Source of the DNA: Chloroflexi bacterium AL-N1
GTDB lineage: Bacteria > Chloroflexota > Chloroflexia > Chloroflexales > Roseiflexaceae
Reading direction: 5' to 3'
Assembly (NCBI GenBank): GCA_013122435.1
Contig: WYDT01000004.1
Coordinates: 372,001-436,000 of the forward strand
Length of the DNA: 64,000 nucleotides
Shown here: one piece after another, positions 9,301 to 18,509 of the stretch
Layout of the letters: every line of letters begins with the position of its first letter
Numbering within the stretch: position 1 is the stretch's first letter
Notes under the pieces: generated by a model
What the model saw: the letters and a program-made list of their open reading frames with translations, nothing else
Told to the model about the DNA's origin: nothing
The model's database searches: none
Position numbers and translations under genes: made by a program

Positions 9301-10339
9301 TGCCTCTCCCCCATAATACATCTGCACCGCGCCACTGGAGATCTTTCGCAATCTCGCGTATCAACCGACTCTTGCCAACTCCTGCTTCACCCTCAATTAA
9401 CACTATCTGTCCCGTACCTTCAAAAATGCACTCTAGCCATCGTAATAATTGACTGTGTTCATTTGTCCGATGAATTAATGGCAGATCATCCGCAGACTCA
9501 GCGAGTAAAGGACGCTGTACACGTTGAAGGGCTTCAATGTCAGGAAGATATGCGTCCGAGCAACGTTTTGATCTACGTAGAATGTCATCTTTCAGAACAA
9601 CCGTAACTGCATCAGGTCCTAATCCCAATTCTGTGTCAAGCATACGACAACATATGTTGAATTGTTGTAGTGCATCTTCAATCCGTCCCAGTAAACTGTA
9701 CAGACGCATGGCTTCGCAATAGTACTCTTCATGCAAGGGATCAATGCGTAGTAACTGCAATACGCTATCAAGCGCTGCTTCAAAGCGTCCTGACGCCTTT
9801 TCACTAGCTAAAAGACGTTGCAACGTCAAACGATATTTCTCACGCAAACGTTCACGTTCAATTAACACCCAATCATCATAGAAATCTTCTAATAAATCAT
9901 GCGAATAAAGCTGGCAGGCTTGCCGGAGCAATGCAACCTGTGATCGATCTATGACAGGCATGTTGAGCAGTGGATCGACCAGTGACTCGAACAGATGGAC
10001 ATCGATCCATACTGCTGTTTCAGGCTGTATATATAGCGTTTCGTGATCAGACTGAATAAGATCAGGTATATGGCGACGCACGTGCCAGAGCACCTGACTT
10101 AACTTACGGCGCGCCTGATGTTCAGGTAAGTCAGGCCAGAATATACCAATAAGATATAAGCGTGTATGCTTTCTTTGTGCATGAAGCAATAGATAAGCTA
10201 ACAGGGTCTGGGCAGCTAAAGATGTCGGTAGTGTAAGCGAGGTATGGTTGCATTGCAGTATAAATGGTCCAAACAGATGGAAATGGAGCGTAGGCACCCT
10301 ATAATCCTGATGTTGATGGATGCTATGTTTCTGTATCAT
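6326..10339 (-). CDS. BTAD/AAA-ATPase/TPR transcriptional regulator
   Basis: This 1337-aa regulator has an OmpR-like winged-helix region at about 20-95 and a bacterial transcriptional activation domain at about 115-265. A predicted ATPase follows, with P-loop GEAGVGKS near 315-325 and Walker-B-like LVLILDDLQ near 435. A long helical TPR region ends in a second helix-turn-helix, PTAKHLAEALCVGQRT at 1263-1278, then a basic Cys/Lys/Arg tail. GAGGTG precedes the ATG. It resembles SARP/LAL-type pathway regulators that control secondary-metabolite clusters. It is encoded upstream of and on the same strand as the two precursor genes, so it is a good candidate regulator of the peptide cluster. Confidence 0.8.
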   Translation of the reverse strand: MIQKHSIHQHQDYRVPTLHFHLFGPFILQCNHTSLTLPTSLAAQTLLAYLLLHAQRKHTRLYLIGIFWPDLPEHQARRKLSQVLWHVRRHIPDLIQSDHETLYIQPETAVWIDVHLFESLVDPLLNMPVIDRSQVALLRQACQLYSHDLLEDFYDDWVLIERERLREKYRLTLQRLLASEKASGRFEAALDSVLQLLRIDPLHEEYYCEAMRLYSLLGRIEDALQQFNICCRMLDTELGLGPDAVTVVLKDDILRRSKRCSDAYLPDIEALQRVQRPLLAESADDLPLIHRTNEHSQLLRWLECIFEGTGQIVLIEGEAGVGKSRLIREIAKDLQWRGADVLWGRGKPSNTHSPYAVLIDAIAQGLTPLRAEQLASLIPVEYMNILCTIFPILEEDQTERLPHTASRKRAPLYILLAHLLAAWSRIRPLVLILDDLQLVNVKVWQSLSYFHDHLCHDPVVVIGAYRCEDILRYSSLWKQLQQLVRGVHSVHIELTRLDSAATGEIIQKYLGKPDPTFAQGVYHVSQGNPLFIIEFLYECYHQQLLQINEQGLWQLAKQHTIKSLEKEILSSSIRQLLTRRFTDLPPPIRRVLDAMAILEEPCPFKVLMAVCNLDTSTALCYLNQLVQQRLLIETVAGYCFPCAMLRHIVYEHISADRRVVFHRRAGKALSAIGIEQYELLAHHFMQGQVWELAAKYLLLSGEHAYSCGYPLTAEFYVRSALALVQSGHTVFDQQTFFVTLLTYDTIAHEIGHFHRQEQYLSLLEGVCRNAPEKMRYIQSRRIRLLAMCGRFDEAGDLAQTIMAGITGDQDREVYIMVVTTLTRIVCWRNASLQTIMSQQTMLDQCLNSNTLSKTHEAHVHNALASLYFSMQLLSQADYHSKTALVLYEHLDEKYALTEALLIQGRIACSQNQFTESNQCYQRALNMAQTYDYSALEHQILVWCGWSCFLQEQVSQAFTYSEAVWNCISQEACPVLLAWSHLNTAFVHCCYLGMYGQAQHHIEQIWDYINKTDDLHLAGMCHAVLGALAYHAGNRDVACRYLTQAVHAPIGIYGQWSHLFAYLLLAQLVLDAGQYEAALEYADTADAICKDGAYTPWWSRLAAVRCHILLALNQTEAALARIEKHMSYVSSDQTIHYQLCYAHYCVLCVTGNFAQAYQALEQAYTALMRCLAGLSPACYQSSVTNVPEYRTIVMEWEAYQPQKIEVVLPRIDAPTGRALRDDEQTTVSWTIRAPDDQGMTDSIACRRFRIRRLIQEALTQGAIPTAKHLAEALCVGQRTVEQDLALLRREDPTLSTSRCNKARKQHIRQPAAEQEDAHLFRFIVQQTDHDSQNPSSDA

Positions 10340-10645
10340 GGTTTCACCTCAATATGTGCTGGTCAAGGTTTACATCCATAGATTCATCTATGGTATGTCT
10401 ACCAGATCGTATGGAGATGTAGTGCTGCACCCCCGCAAAGAACGGAAGAGAGGCTTCGACGAAAAGAGAGGTGCGTATGTATCATCTGTATGCAGCTAAT
10501 AACACCGTCACAATATATTTTCTTAACACACTTAATGTTGATAATATCAAAACACATCTACACTATTGAGATCAAGTTAAAAAGTGTCATAAAAAGTGCC
10601 ACAAAATCAACAGTAAAAAATGATATACTTTAATCTGGAGGATTT
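10340..10645. other. Divergent intergenic region between two large regulators
   Basis: About 306 bases separate the BTAD regulator (minus) from the XRE/NB-ARC regulator (plus). I see no gene here. The end nearest the plus-strand gene is AT-rich and carries a -10 box and tandem repeats, described separately. Confidence 0.6.
10579..10629 (+). promoter_or_regulatory. Promoter with tandem 12-bp repeats
   Basis: Two adjacent 12-mers (10579-10590 and 10591-10602) share AAAAAGTG followed by T/C-C-A, matching at 10 of 12 positions. They lie about 21 bases before the -10-like TATACT at 10624-10629, where a -35 box would be expected but is poor. A direct repeat overlapping the -35 position suggests an activator or repressor site, perhaps for autoregulation by the XRE protein encoded just downstream. 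Confidence 0.4.
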
Positions 10646-13276
10646 GTGACGCCCAGAAAGGTTACCTTGTCTCTGCATACATTTGGTCAACAACTACGAC
10701 AGTATCGGAAAGCGCACAAGCTTACCCAGGCGACTCTGGCACACCAGGCCGGGTGTGCTGTTTCAACCTTGCGCCACATAGAACATGATCGCCTCCGCCC
10801 TTCACGGCAACTGGCCAAACGACTGGCACACTGTTTCAACCTTGACCCTGATGAGCAACACCGTTTTGTGCAGGCGGCTCGACACGTGTCTCCGTCGAAA
10901 GAAAATACCCGACCTGTGCCCCTACCGCCCCCACCCACTATCCCGGTACCACTCACCCCACTGATCGGGCGTACTGCCGAACGCGCAGTGATTATGGATC
11001 TGTTGCGCCACTCTACCGTACCACTACTCACACTGACTGGTATTGGAGGGGTCGGCAAAACACATCTGGCACTTCAGATTGCCCATGATGTACAGACTGC
11101 ATTTACTGATGGTGTCTGTGTCATTGATCTGGTGGCCGTACATAATCCTCAGTTACTCCTGCCAACGCTTGCTCAGAGCCTGGGCGTGCCTCAAACACAT
11201 GCTCACCATATCTGTAAGCAACTCCAGGCTTACTTACGAACAAAAAGACTTTTATTAGTATTAGATAACTTTGAGCATCTTGTTACAACTGCCACGGTAC
11301 TGTCAGATCTGCTCCACGCAGTACCACAGTTACACATGCTGGTTACCAGCCGAGTACCGCTGAACATTCCTGAAGAGCATCTCATCACGATTGAACCATT
11401 AGCGGTCCCCTCCTCAGCAACAGAGTTGACTCATGACAACATCGTGCAGAGTCCTGCGGTTCAATTGTTTGTCACACAAGCTCAGGCCATTCAACGGCAT
11501 TTTGTCCTGACACCACAGAATAGTGCTATCGTTGCTGCTATTTGCACCAAGGTCGCTGGTATTCCGCTTGCATTGGAACTGGCAGCCGCCCCCCTATCAG
11601 TTTTTTCTCTGGAAGACATCCTGCACTATTTGGAACAACCGCTGCGGTTCCTGAGACATGGACCACATAACGTACCAGACCATCAGAGAAGTTTGCACGC
11701 CACCATAGCATGGAGTTATCACCTGCTGAAACCTGCTGAACAACTACTCTTTGTACGATTAGCCATATTTGCAGGTGAATGGACCCTGGATGCAGTCGAG
11801 CACATTTGTGGCGGGAATCGTACGATGACAGAGCAATGTGATGATGACCACGCTATCCCCCCACTGGAGATCGCTCCAATTGATGGGGTAGCCGCATTGC
11901 TCGATAGTCATCTGATTCTGAGCACGACAACGGTTGATGGTGAAGTGTATTTTAAGATGCTGGTTCCCATTCATCATTATGCTCAGGAACGCTTACAGGG
12001 CCACGAGGCCGCTGTGCTGGCCGCACGGCACACCGCCTACTATCTGGCGCTGGCAGAGCAAGCCGCTTCAGAATTGACCGGAGCCAACCAGCAGGTCTGG
12101 CTGGAGCGGCTGGACGTGGAGTATAACAACCTGCGAGCCGCATTGCACTGGGCCATCGTCCAGCTGCACCCGGAACAGGCACTCCGTCTGGGAAAGGCAC
12201 TCTGGCATTACTGGTATGCGCGGAGTTATCTCCAGGAGGGCTGTCACTGGCTGGAGCAGATTATCGCCCTGGAAGCGGCACCCTCAGCACCTACATATGC
12301 CATGGTTTTAAATCGCTATGGCATATTACATTCGTTGCAAGGAAATCTTGTAGACTCCCAGAACTATCTCGAACAGAGTTTAGTAATAGCACGTCAGTTG
12401 AACGATCAATACACACTTGCGTCGACACTCAACAGTCTAGGAATAATAACGCGCTATCAAGGGGCGTACGATGATGCCATACGCTATCTCGAAGAGAGTC
12501 TGGGACTATATCGGCCTGATGACAATCCTTTAGGGAAGGCATACACACTGAATAATCTAGGTCTTGTCTTGCAAGCACAAGGGCAGTTTGCCTCGGCACT
12601 GGAGCAGTATGAGGCCAGTAAGCTCATCCATCAGGAACTGGGCAATCAGCTTGGGGTGATGAAAGCGCTGAGTAACACAGCCATTGTTGCCTGGCTCCAA
12701 GGTAACCATCTCCAGGCTCATCAACTATTCTCAGAAGCCCTTCAACTGGCACGTGATCTGAAAAATACCGAAGGAATCACCTCTTGCCTCACTCATCTTG
12801 GTAAAGTGGCGATCAGTCAGCAGGATGTTACCACGGCTCAATCTTATTTCTTAGAGAGTTTACACCTTCTGCAAGATCTAGGTGAACTCCAACTGGTGAT
12901 AGATTACCTGGAAGGGGTTGGTGGGGTCTTTGCGATGTGCGATCAGCCATTGATTGCCGCATATCTGTGGGGAACCGAGGCGACCCTCCGTACCACGATT
13001 CACAGTATCAGATCACCTTCCGAAACCCCATTTTACGAGCAGCTGGTAGCGGCAGCACGACACCAGGCGAGTTCAGTTGATTGGGAGGCTGCATGGGCAA
13101 CCGGACAAACGCTTACCATATATGATGTAATGGCTATGCTACCAAAACTTGCTGCATTGTTGAGAATATCTGACGATCAACCTGCTCCCGACTACAACCA
13201 GTTTGCGTCACTCATCAGCGCAAATCTGCATCATCAACCTATCACAGGTATAACCAACATTCATCATGAACTATGA
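10646..13276 (+). CDS. XRE-HTH / NB-ARC ATPase / TPR regulator
   Basis: This 876-aa protein combines an XRE helix-turn-helix at about 12-70 (LRQYRKAHKLTQATLAHQAG...STLRHIEHDR), a proline-rich linker at 90-106, and an NB-ARC ATPase with P-loop GIGGVGKTH at 132-140 and LLLVLDNFEHL near 205-215. A TPR superhelix runs from about 530 to 760. The GTG start has GGAGG closely upstream. Such fusions are signal-transducing regulators in which nucleotide and TPR ligand binding gate DNA binding. Its target is unknown. The next gene, 10 bases downstream, is a decaying paralogue, so the pair arose by duplication. Confidence 0.8.
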   Translation: MTPRKVTLSLHTFGQQLRQYRKAHKLTQATLAHQAGCAVSTLRHIEHDRLRPSRQLAKRLAHCFNLDPDEQHRFVQAARHVSPSKENTRPVPLPPPPTIPVPLTPLIGRTAERAVIMDLLRHSTVPLLTLTGIGGVGKTHLALQIAHDVQTAFTDGVCVIDLVAVHNPQLLLPTLAQSLGVPQTHAHHICKQLQAYLRTKRLLLVLDNFEHLVTTATVLSDLLHAVPQLHMLVTSRVPLNIPEEHLITIEPLAVPSSATELTHDNIVQSPAVQLFVTQAQAIQRHFVLTPQNSAIVAAICTKVAGIPLALELAAAPLSVFSLEDILHYLEQPLRFLRHGPHNVPDHQRSLHATIAWSYHLLKPAEQLLFVRLAIFAGEWTLDAVEHICGGNRTMTEQCDDDHAIPPLEIAPIDGVAALLDSHLILSTTTVDGEVYFKMLVPIHHYAQERLQGHEAAVLAARHTAYYLALAEQAASELTGANQQVWLERLDVEYNNLRAALHWAIVQLHPEQALRLGKALWHYWYARSYLQEGCHWLEQIIALEAAPSAPTYAMVLNRYGILHSLQGNLVDSQNYLEQSLVIARQLNDQYTLASTLNSLGIITRYQGAYDDAIRYLEESLGLYRPDDNPLGKAYTLNNLGLVLQAQGQFASALEQYEASKLIHQELGNQLGVMKALSNTAIVAWLQGNHLQAHQLFSEALQLARDLKNTEGITSCLTHLGKVAISQQDVTTAQSYFLESLHLLQDLGELQLVIDYLEGVGGVFAMCDQPLIAAYLWGTEATLRTTIHSIRSPSETPFYEQLVAAARHQASSVDWEAAWATGQTLTIYDVMAMLPKLAALLRISDDQPAPDYNQFASLISANLHHQPITGITNIHHEL

Positions 13277-13286
13277 GGTGGCTGCA

Positions 13287-14618
13287 ATGGCATCGATGTC
13301 ATTTGGACAACTCGTACGCCAGTACCGCAAAGCACGGGATCTCACCCGCGTAAAATTTGCCGATCAACTGGGCTATGCCACCTCAACCCTGCGCCATATT
13401 GAGAATGATACGTTACAACCATCTCAGCATCTGCTTAAACGACTCTGTGTTGTCTTACAGATGTCACCTGAAGAACAAGCACTACTGCTGCGTACAGCAC
13501 AAAACACTACACCTATTGATATTACACATATCGCTCCAGCACTAGTTCCTACCAATCTCACCACCACCATCCCTCTGGTGGGACGCGATGAAGATATGAT
13601 TACTATCAATGACCTGCTGCACCAACCCGAAGTCCGCCTAATCACATTGACAGGTGTGGGAGGTGTCGGGAAAACCAGTTTGGCCAGACAGATCGCAACC
13701 CAGATAGTGCCAGACTTCGCGGATGGAGTCTTTCTCATTGATTTAGACAACCTATCTGATTCGCAAATGCTCGTCCCGAGTATCGCACGCGTAATGGGTA
13801 TTGGAGCACCGTATACATCAATTTCAATAACCGACCTGCACACCTATCTGTATCATAAACATGCGGTGTTGATCCTGGATAACTTTGAAAAATTCCTTAC
13901 AGCAACCACCCTGTTAACAGATCTGCTCCAGCAGGTTCCCTATCTCCGTCTGCTGGTAACTAGTCGCGTTCGCTTACATATCAAGGGTGAACACGTAGTT
14001 TTGGTAAAGCCCTTCACGGTTCCTGAGCTTGATCGATTGCCTTCCCTTGAGTCCTTGATCACCATGCCAGCAATCACACTATTTGCGAATCAGGCACAGA
14101 TTGCACAACCAACCTTCGCTATTACAGCCACCAATGCAGAACTGGTTGCCAGAATCTGTGTACGAGTTGCCGGAATACCACTGGCATTGAAAGTAGTTGC
14201 GTCCCGTTTGACAACCATGTCTCTGGAACAGATTCTCACATCGCTTGATCAACATCATCAGTCGGGTAATACCATTTCTACATCTAGCCTGTTGATGGAA
14301 ACTGGTATGCGGGATGCCCTTGATTGGAATTATCACAATCTAGATTCAACCAGTCAATCCTTATTTATGCAGGTAGCACTTTTTGCTGATGAGTGGACCA
14401 TGGAAGCACTGGAAAGCATCGTGATACGTCCAACATCAGTGAGTCACCAGCACCAGACAGATCATTGGCTCCTGCTTAAACACCTAACCATGCTGTGTGA
14501 GGCACATTTAGTACAATCAATAACCCTTCCAGATGGAAGCACACGCTTTTTCATGCTTGAACCTATTCGTGATTATGCGTTGGAACGAGGAAGACAACAC
14601 CTCACACAAGAGAAATAG
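13287..14618 (+). CDS. XRE/NB-ARC regulator paralogue, truncated by nonsense
   Basis: This is the N-terminal part, about 443 residues, of a paralogue of the preceding regulator: XRE domain (LVRQYRKARDLTRVKFADQL, STLRHIENDT), P-loop GVGGVGKTS, and VLILDNFEKF. I start at the ATG of 13287 because GAGGTG lies 8 bases upstream. An ATG at 13266 overlaps the previous gene and has no clear site. A TAG at 14616-14618 ends the frame. The same frame continues as recognisable TPR sequence to about 15107 with two more stops. The truncated product would have HTH and ATPase but no TPR sensor, and is likely non-functional or mis-regulated. Confidence 0.7.
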   Translation: MASMSFGQLVRQYRKARDLTRVKFADQLGYATSTLRHIENDTLQPSQHLLKRLCVVLQMSPEEQALLLRTAQNTTPIDITHIAPALVPTNLTTTIPLVGRDEDMITINDLLHQPEVRLITLTGVGGVGKTSLARQIATQIVPDFADGVFLIDLDNLSDSQMLVPSIARVMGIGAPYTSISITDLHTYLYHKHAVLILDNFEKFLTATTLLTDLLQQVPYLRLLVTSRVRLHIKGEHVVLVKPFTVPELDRLPSLESLITMPAITLFANQAQIAQPTFAITATNAELVARICVRVAGIPLALKVVASRLTTMSLEQILTSLDQHHQSGNTISTSSLLMETGMRDALDWNYHNLDSTSQSLFMQVALFADEWTMEALESIVIRPTSVSHQHQTDHWLLLKHLTMLCEAHLVQSITLPDGSTRFFMLEPIRDYALERGRQHLTQEK

Positions 14619-15112
14619 CGTAATCGACACGCTGAATTCTATCTTATACAAACCGAACAAATTGTCACATCTCGTAACACTACCACCTCAGAATACTGAG
14701 CTGACCAGCTTGAGTGTGAATATGCAAATATACGGGTAGCATTACAGTGGATCATTCAAAATAACAAGTGTGATCTGGCTGCACGCTTTAGGACAACACT
14801 GTGACATTTTTGGCATGTGCAAGGATATGTGCATGAAGGACGCAAATGGATGGAGCAGATCTGTCATTTGGCAGAGGATATCTGCTGGCAGCATTGCGCC
14901 CCTTTGTGGTTAGGTACTGGTGTTCTGGCATTGTATCAGAAGGCATATGGTCTGGCTCACCAATGTCTGATGCAGAGTCTTGAGTTGTGGTATTACCTCG
15001 ATGATCACCATGGTATTGCCATCACCCTCGAAAAACGGGGCATTCTGGCCACCGCACAAACCAACTGGGAAACCGGTCACCGCTCCCTGCAGGCCAGCCT
15101 GGACTACCGTAT
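14619..15112 (+). pseudogene. TPR region of the broken XRE/NB-ARC paralogue
   Basis: Reading on in the frame of the upstream gene gives clear TPR-region sequence (RNRHAEFYLIQTEQ, LECEYANIRVALQW, GYVHEGRKWMEQI, GIAITLEKRG), interrupted by TGA at 14697-14699 and 14802-14804. No frameshift occurs over the whole 1.8 kb. Both TGA codons fall where the intact paralogue has Trp (WLERLD and LWHYW). The homology stops abruptly near 15107, where an antisense peptidase S51 fragment begins, so a rearrangement removed the C-terminus. Confidence 0.7.
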
Positions 15113-15448
15113 CCAGTAGGCGAGATACAGGGTGTCGCCGCCATTCACCAGCAGCACATCGATCGCCTGGACCATCGGAACCCAGCGTTCTTTACCGAGG
15201 GCGGGCAGCGCAATCAGCTCCAGCACGCTCAGAGACTTCCAACCGAATTCACACATGGGGCAAATGGGTTGGTGTCCAGCGATGAACTGCCATGCCAGGG
15301 TCGCATCGGCAGCACCATCGGGATGGGCGTAGATCGCGGTAGGAATGCAGAGGGCGTGGGACTCGGCAATGGGTTTGTCCAGGAGGTCGACCAGCGCATT
15401 GTGGAGGCTGTTGTTGGTGATACCAGCAGACGTTAGTAGACATTTCAT
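15104..15448 (-). pseudogene. Peptidase S51-like fragment, C-terminus lost
   Basis: The translation starts MKCLLTSAGITNNSLHNAL with a GGAG site upstream and runs to LLVNGGDTLYLAYWIR. This is the first half of a dipeptidase-E-like (family S51) protein. The catalytic Ser segment that should follow the NGGDTLYL motif is missing, because the frame ends in the antisense strand of the broken XRE/NB-ARC gene. It is a rearrangement relic, not an active peptidase. Confidence 0.6.
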
Positions 15449-15628
15449 GATGCATCTCCGTAACGATTTTATGGCGACCAAAAGGCTCTTCTCGTTCTTC
15501 TCTTTGATACTGTAGAAGAACTTAACGGCTGCGTTTCTACTGACTCACGTCGTATGCTCTCCTGGACATCTTGAAACAAAGATCTTCTGCTCCTTAACAC
15601 CATAGGAGCCACAAACAACCCATACTCA

Positions 15629-15760
15629 TTAAGTCATAACGTATGATACCCACTCGTCCCGTCGGGCATCGGCTTCTCCCTCAAAGCCCCACCATGGCCC
15701 GCCTCCGGCTTGTATGACACCATCAAGGGTGATGAATTCGAGTGCAATAGCTTTTCTCAT
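15629..15760 (-). pseudogene. RibD/DHFR-like N-terminal fragment
   Basis: The fragment MRKAIALEFITLDGVIQ followed by a GGGP turn is the typical start of the RibD C-terminal/dihydrofolate-reductase-like family. AAGGAA lies about 8 bases before this ATG. After about 20 residues the family similarity ends, and the frame closes at 44 codons. It is a short relic. Confidence 0.5.
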
Positions 15761-15845
15761 AATCGAGTTCCTTTTACTGGAATCGTTGTTTTTTCTCAGA
15801 GGCTGTCTGAAACGTGACGATCGGCTGCTGTGATACATGTGAGGT

Positions 15846-16553
15846 ATGCACACACCAACATACCCAACCACCATGACCGACCATCAGTGGAATTGGATCA
15901 AAGATCTGCGCCCCCCGCAAAACCGGGCGGACGACCGCGCAGTCTGGTGCTGCGCCAAGTCATCCATGCCAGCTGGTGCATGCTGGTAAGTGGCCGCAAG
16001 TGACGGATGCTACCGAAAGACGACCCGAACTGGCGCAGTGTCGATCATGATTTTTGCTAGTGGTGGGACGGACGATGGTACCTGGCAGCGCATCCACCCC
16101 ATCCTGCGGGCCACCATGCGACGGCAGGGCGGACGCCACCAGCACCCCACTGCTGGCGCATTGGACAGCCAGTGCGTCAAGACACTTCCGGTGCCGGGCG
16201 AGCGAGGCGCCGATAGCGGCAAACGGGGCAAGGGACGCAAACGCTATCTGCTGATGGATACGCTGGGCTGGCTGCTGATCGTGGTCGTCACCACCGCAGC
16301 GGTGTCCGAGAACGCCGGGGCGCGCCTGGTGCTGAACCGCCAGCGACCCAGCGGCGATGCAGCAGGGTCGCTGGCGGCTATCGTGGTACCCTGCTGGCGT
16401 GAGCCTGGGTACGATGGCTCTGGCGCATGTGCGGCGACGGCAGGGCAGCAAGGCTTTGTGGTGCAGGCTCACCGCTGGGTGGTAGAGCGCACGTGGGTCT
16501 GGCTGACTCGCGGTCGGCGCTTGAGCGCGGAACAAGATACCCACTTCCACTAA
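15846..16553 (+). mobile_element. IS5-like transposase remnant
   Basis: This GC-rich stretch encodes pieces of an IS5-family transposase in at least two frames. MTDHQWNWIKDLRPP lies at 15873 on. RMLPKDDPNWRSV near 16005-16045 is in another frame. GTWQRIHPILRATMRRQ near 16078-16130, DSQCVKT, and the C-terminal ERTWVWLTRGRRLS near 16486-16525 follow. Frameshifts near 15910 and later, and internal stops, show it is dead. Its right end abuts a truncated alpha/beta hydrolase, implying insertion into that gene. Base composition is clearly more GC-rich than the surroundings. Terminal repeats were not found by eye. Confidence 0.65.
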
Positions 16554-17068
16554 TTCCATAAGCAGCCAGACGATCCGAATCAACTTCCGATCTGCCTAAC
16601 ACATAATCCACAACAGTCTCTATCGGTACTTCAGCATCAGGACGCATCGGCAGACCATCAAATGGTAATCTACCCTGTCCCGATAGATCAACCAGTAGAA
16701 CATTATAATCACGCTTTAGCACAGCAGGACCAATATAAAAGTACAGATCTTCTATAAAAGTGTCACTACCTCCCACCATAATGAGTGTTTTACGCTTTTC
16801 TGGAACAATATCCGGTTTCAGGAAGTAGGCTGGTAATGTCTTGCCCTCAAATGGGATCGCGATAGTTTCAATGGGTGGCTCAAGATGTGCTCCTCCTTCA
16901 CGAAAACATCGCGTAGCCCTTTGCCATAGAGGTTGGTAAGCAGGATCCTTGCTGCTCAGGTACAGGCAGGCAAATCGGTAATACGAATACGCACGCAGAT
17001 AGGCTTCTCGCCCACTGACAATATGCCCCTTAGCAAGTGTATATTCAGCGCGTCGCTCGACTCGTTCA
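16525..17068 (-). pseudogene. Alpha/beta hydrolase (FrsA-like) fragment
   Basis: The minus-strand frame reads from LLAERVERRAEYTLAKGHI through the segment EGKTLPAYFLKP, then KTLIMVGGSDTFIEDLYFY, NVLLVDLSGQGRLP and LAAYGISGSGYLVPR. The last contains the nucleophile-elbow region. A TAA lies just upstream of the preserved part. The C-terminus, with catalytic Asp/His, is cut off where the IS5-like remnant begins near 16525. It is not functional. Confidence 0.6.
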
Positions 17069-17094
17069 GCTAATAATTCTTAACACTAGTGTTG

Positions 17095-17975
17095 CTTAAC
17101 TAAGGCTACACTCGCCTTTTCCAACCCACGCAGGATCATCTGCTGTGCATCGAATGTGCGAAAGAGTTTAAGCAGAAGCCCCATATGACCGACATTCCAG
17201 GTGATAATGTTCTGATCTGGTACACCCCAGTTTGATAGCATTTTCTTGATATATTCAAACGGAACATAGGTATCCTGAGTACCAAATGCGCCCTATCTAT
17301 GATCAGGATCTATACTAGTGTCTGACAACGGGTCAAGAACTGGTCGTAGTTTAGCCAATTAATCTGGTGTCCAACCTGCCGTAGTGAGCGCTGTGCCCAA
17401 ACCCAGAATTTCTGCCATTTCACCAGTTGTGGCAACTTTATCAATCCTGTTTGAACTGGCTCCCAGGAATACCATATCTGGTTGCATGGTACTGGGCCAA
17501 TTATGGCAACGACTCGCAACCTGCTGGGCCACAATGCCACCAAGACTCACACCCCCACACAGATGAAGCACCCTGTACACGGGCCCATTCAATAAGCACT
17601 GCTGTTTCTTGTGTTTGTGCAGCATAGAGCTGGAACAAACCAGCAGGTGCAGTCACCAAATAGTGTTCGCCTGTGAAAGAGCCAGATGGTGTGCTTCGGT
17701 CATGCCATGGCGACTCATGAGGATAGTTCGACACCCACGGCGTGCCAGAGGCCAAGTCATATAATCTTCTTCAGGCCAGTAGGGGATGAAGTCATAGGGC
17801 ATCCCTAATCCACTACCATAAATGAAGGTAGGAATAGCGCCTGTGTACGACTCAGGCTCAATGACCCGTGCATATACCATGTCGTCGAGGAAAAAAGCCG
17901 GGGACTTGAAGCGTATAAGATACTCACAGCCTGTTGGAGCAGGCACTGATGCCGAGACATCAATATCGAGGAGCG
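17095..17975 (-). pseudogene. Second alpha/beta hydrolase remnant
   Basis: Pieces in more than one minus frame include DIDVSASVPAPTGCEYLIRF, IPTFIYGSGLGMPYDFIPYW, GGVSLGGIVAQQVASRC (nucleophile elbow) and LGASSNRIDKVATTGEMAEI. Later come FGTQDTYVPFEYIKKML and a tail ending ITWNVGHMGLLLKLFRTF (catalytic-His region). TAA and TAG codons and at least one frameshift interrupt it. The pieces are in the order of one hydrolase-like gene of roughly 290 codons. The substrate is unknown. Confidence 0.5.
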
Positions 17976-18009
17976 TAGAGAGGGCTGCGTATAGCCTATC
18001 AGGAGGGCA

Positions 18010-18509
18010 ATCGCATCACCTCACTGTTCAAATACGTCTTGTGGCTTTGGTGTCGCAAAACGAACCGCCGATATATTCGCCCGCTTCATCTTTCTCATTA
18101 GGAAACCAAACAACCTGGTAGGACGGATCAAGTGCTCACCGAGTACCCGACGTTTTGTTTCCATCTCAACCAAATTGTCTGTTTGTGCCGATGCACCCTC
18201 CCATAGATAGCGCTAAGTGGTCTGTACAAGAGTATCATGTTGACGTTTTATGTGTTCGTAACGTACCAAAAACTGGTAAATACGATCACGGAGTTGTGAA
18301 TCGAGTTGGAGATCACCTCCCAGATACAGCAAAAAATCTCTCACATCGCCTCTTGCCGCAAGCGCCGCCACGCCAACTCGTGCGCTCGCAACCTCCATAT
18401 ATAATCCTTGTGACTTGATTCGTTCAAATATGCCTGTTTCAAATAGAGCACCCAGTGGTGATTGAATAAATCTGTGGGTGCCGGATGTTTTGAGATGTTG
18501 ATCTGTCAT
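18010..18509 (-). pseudogene. Unrecognised gene remnant
   Basis: An open segment at 18213-18509 starts MTDQHLKTSGTHRFIQSPLG with its ATG overlapping the stop of the TetR-like fragment (ATGA). After a stop, related-looking sequence continues (YLWEGASAQTDNLVEMETKR, then WFPNEKDEAGEYIGGSF in another frame). I do not recognise the family. The overlap suggests it was once co-transcribed with the TetR-like gene and the hydrolase. Confidence 0.35.

Noticed and set aside
15960-16583. 207-codon open frame on the minus strand
   Set aside because: It is the GC-rich antisense shadow of the IS5-like transposase remnant.
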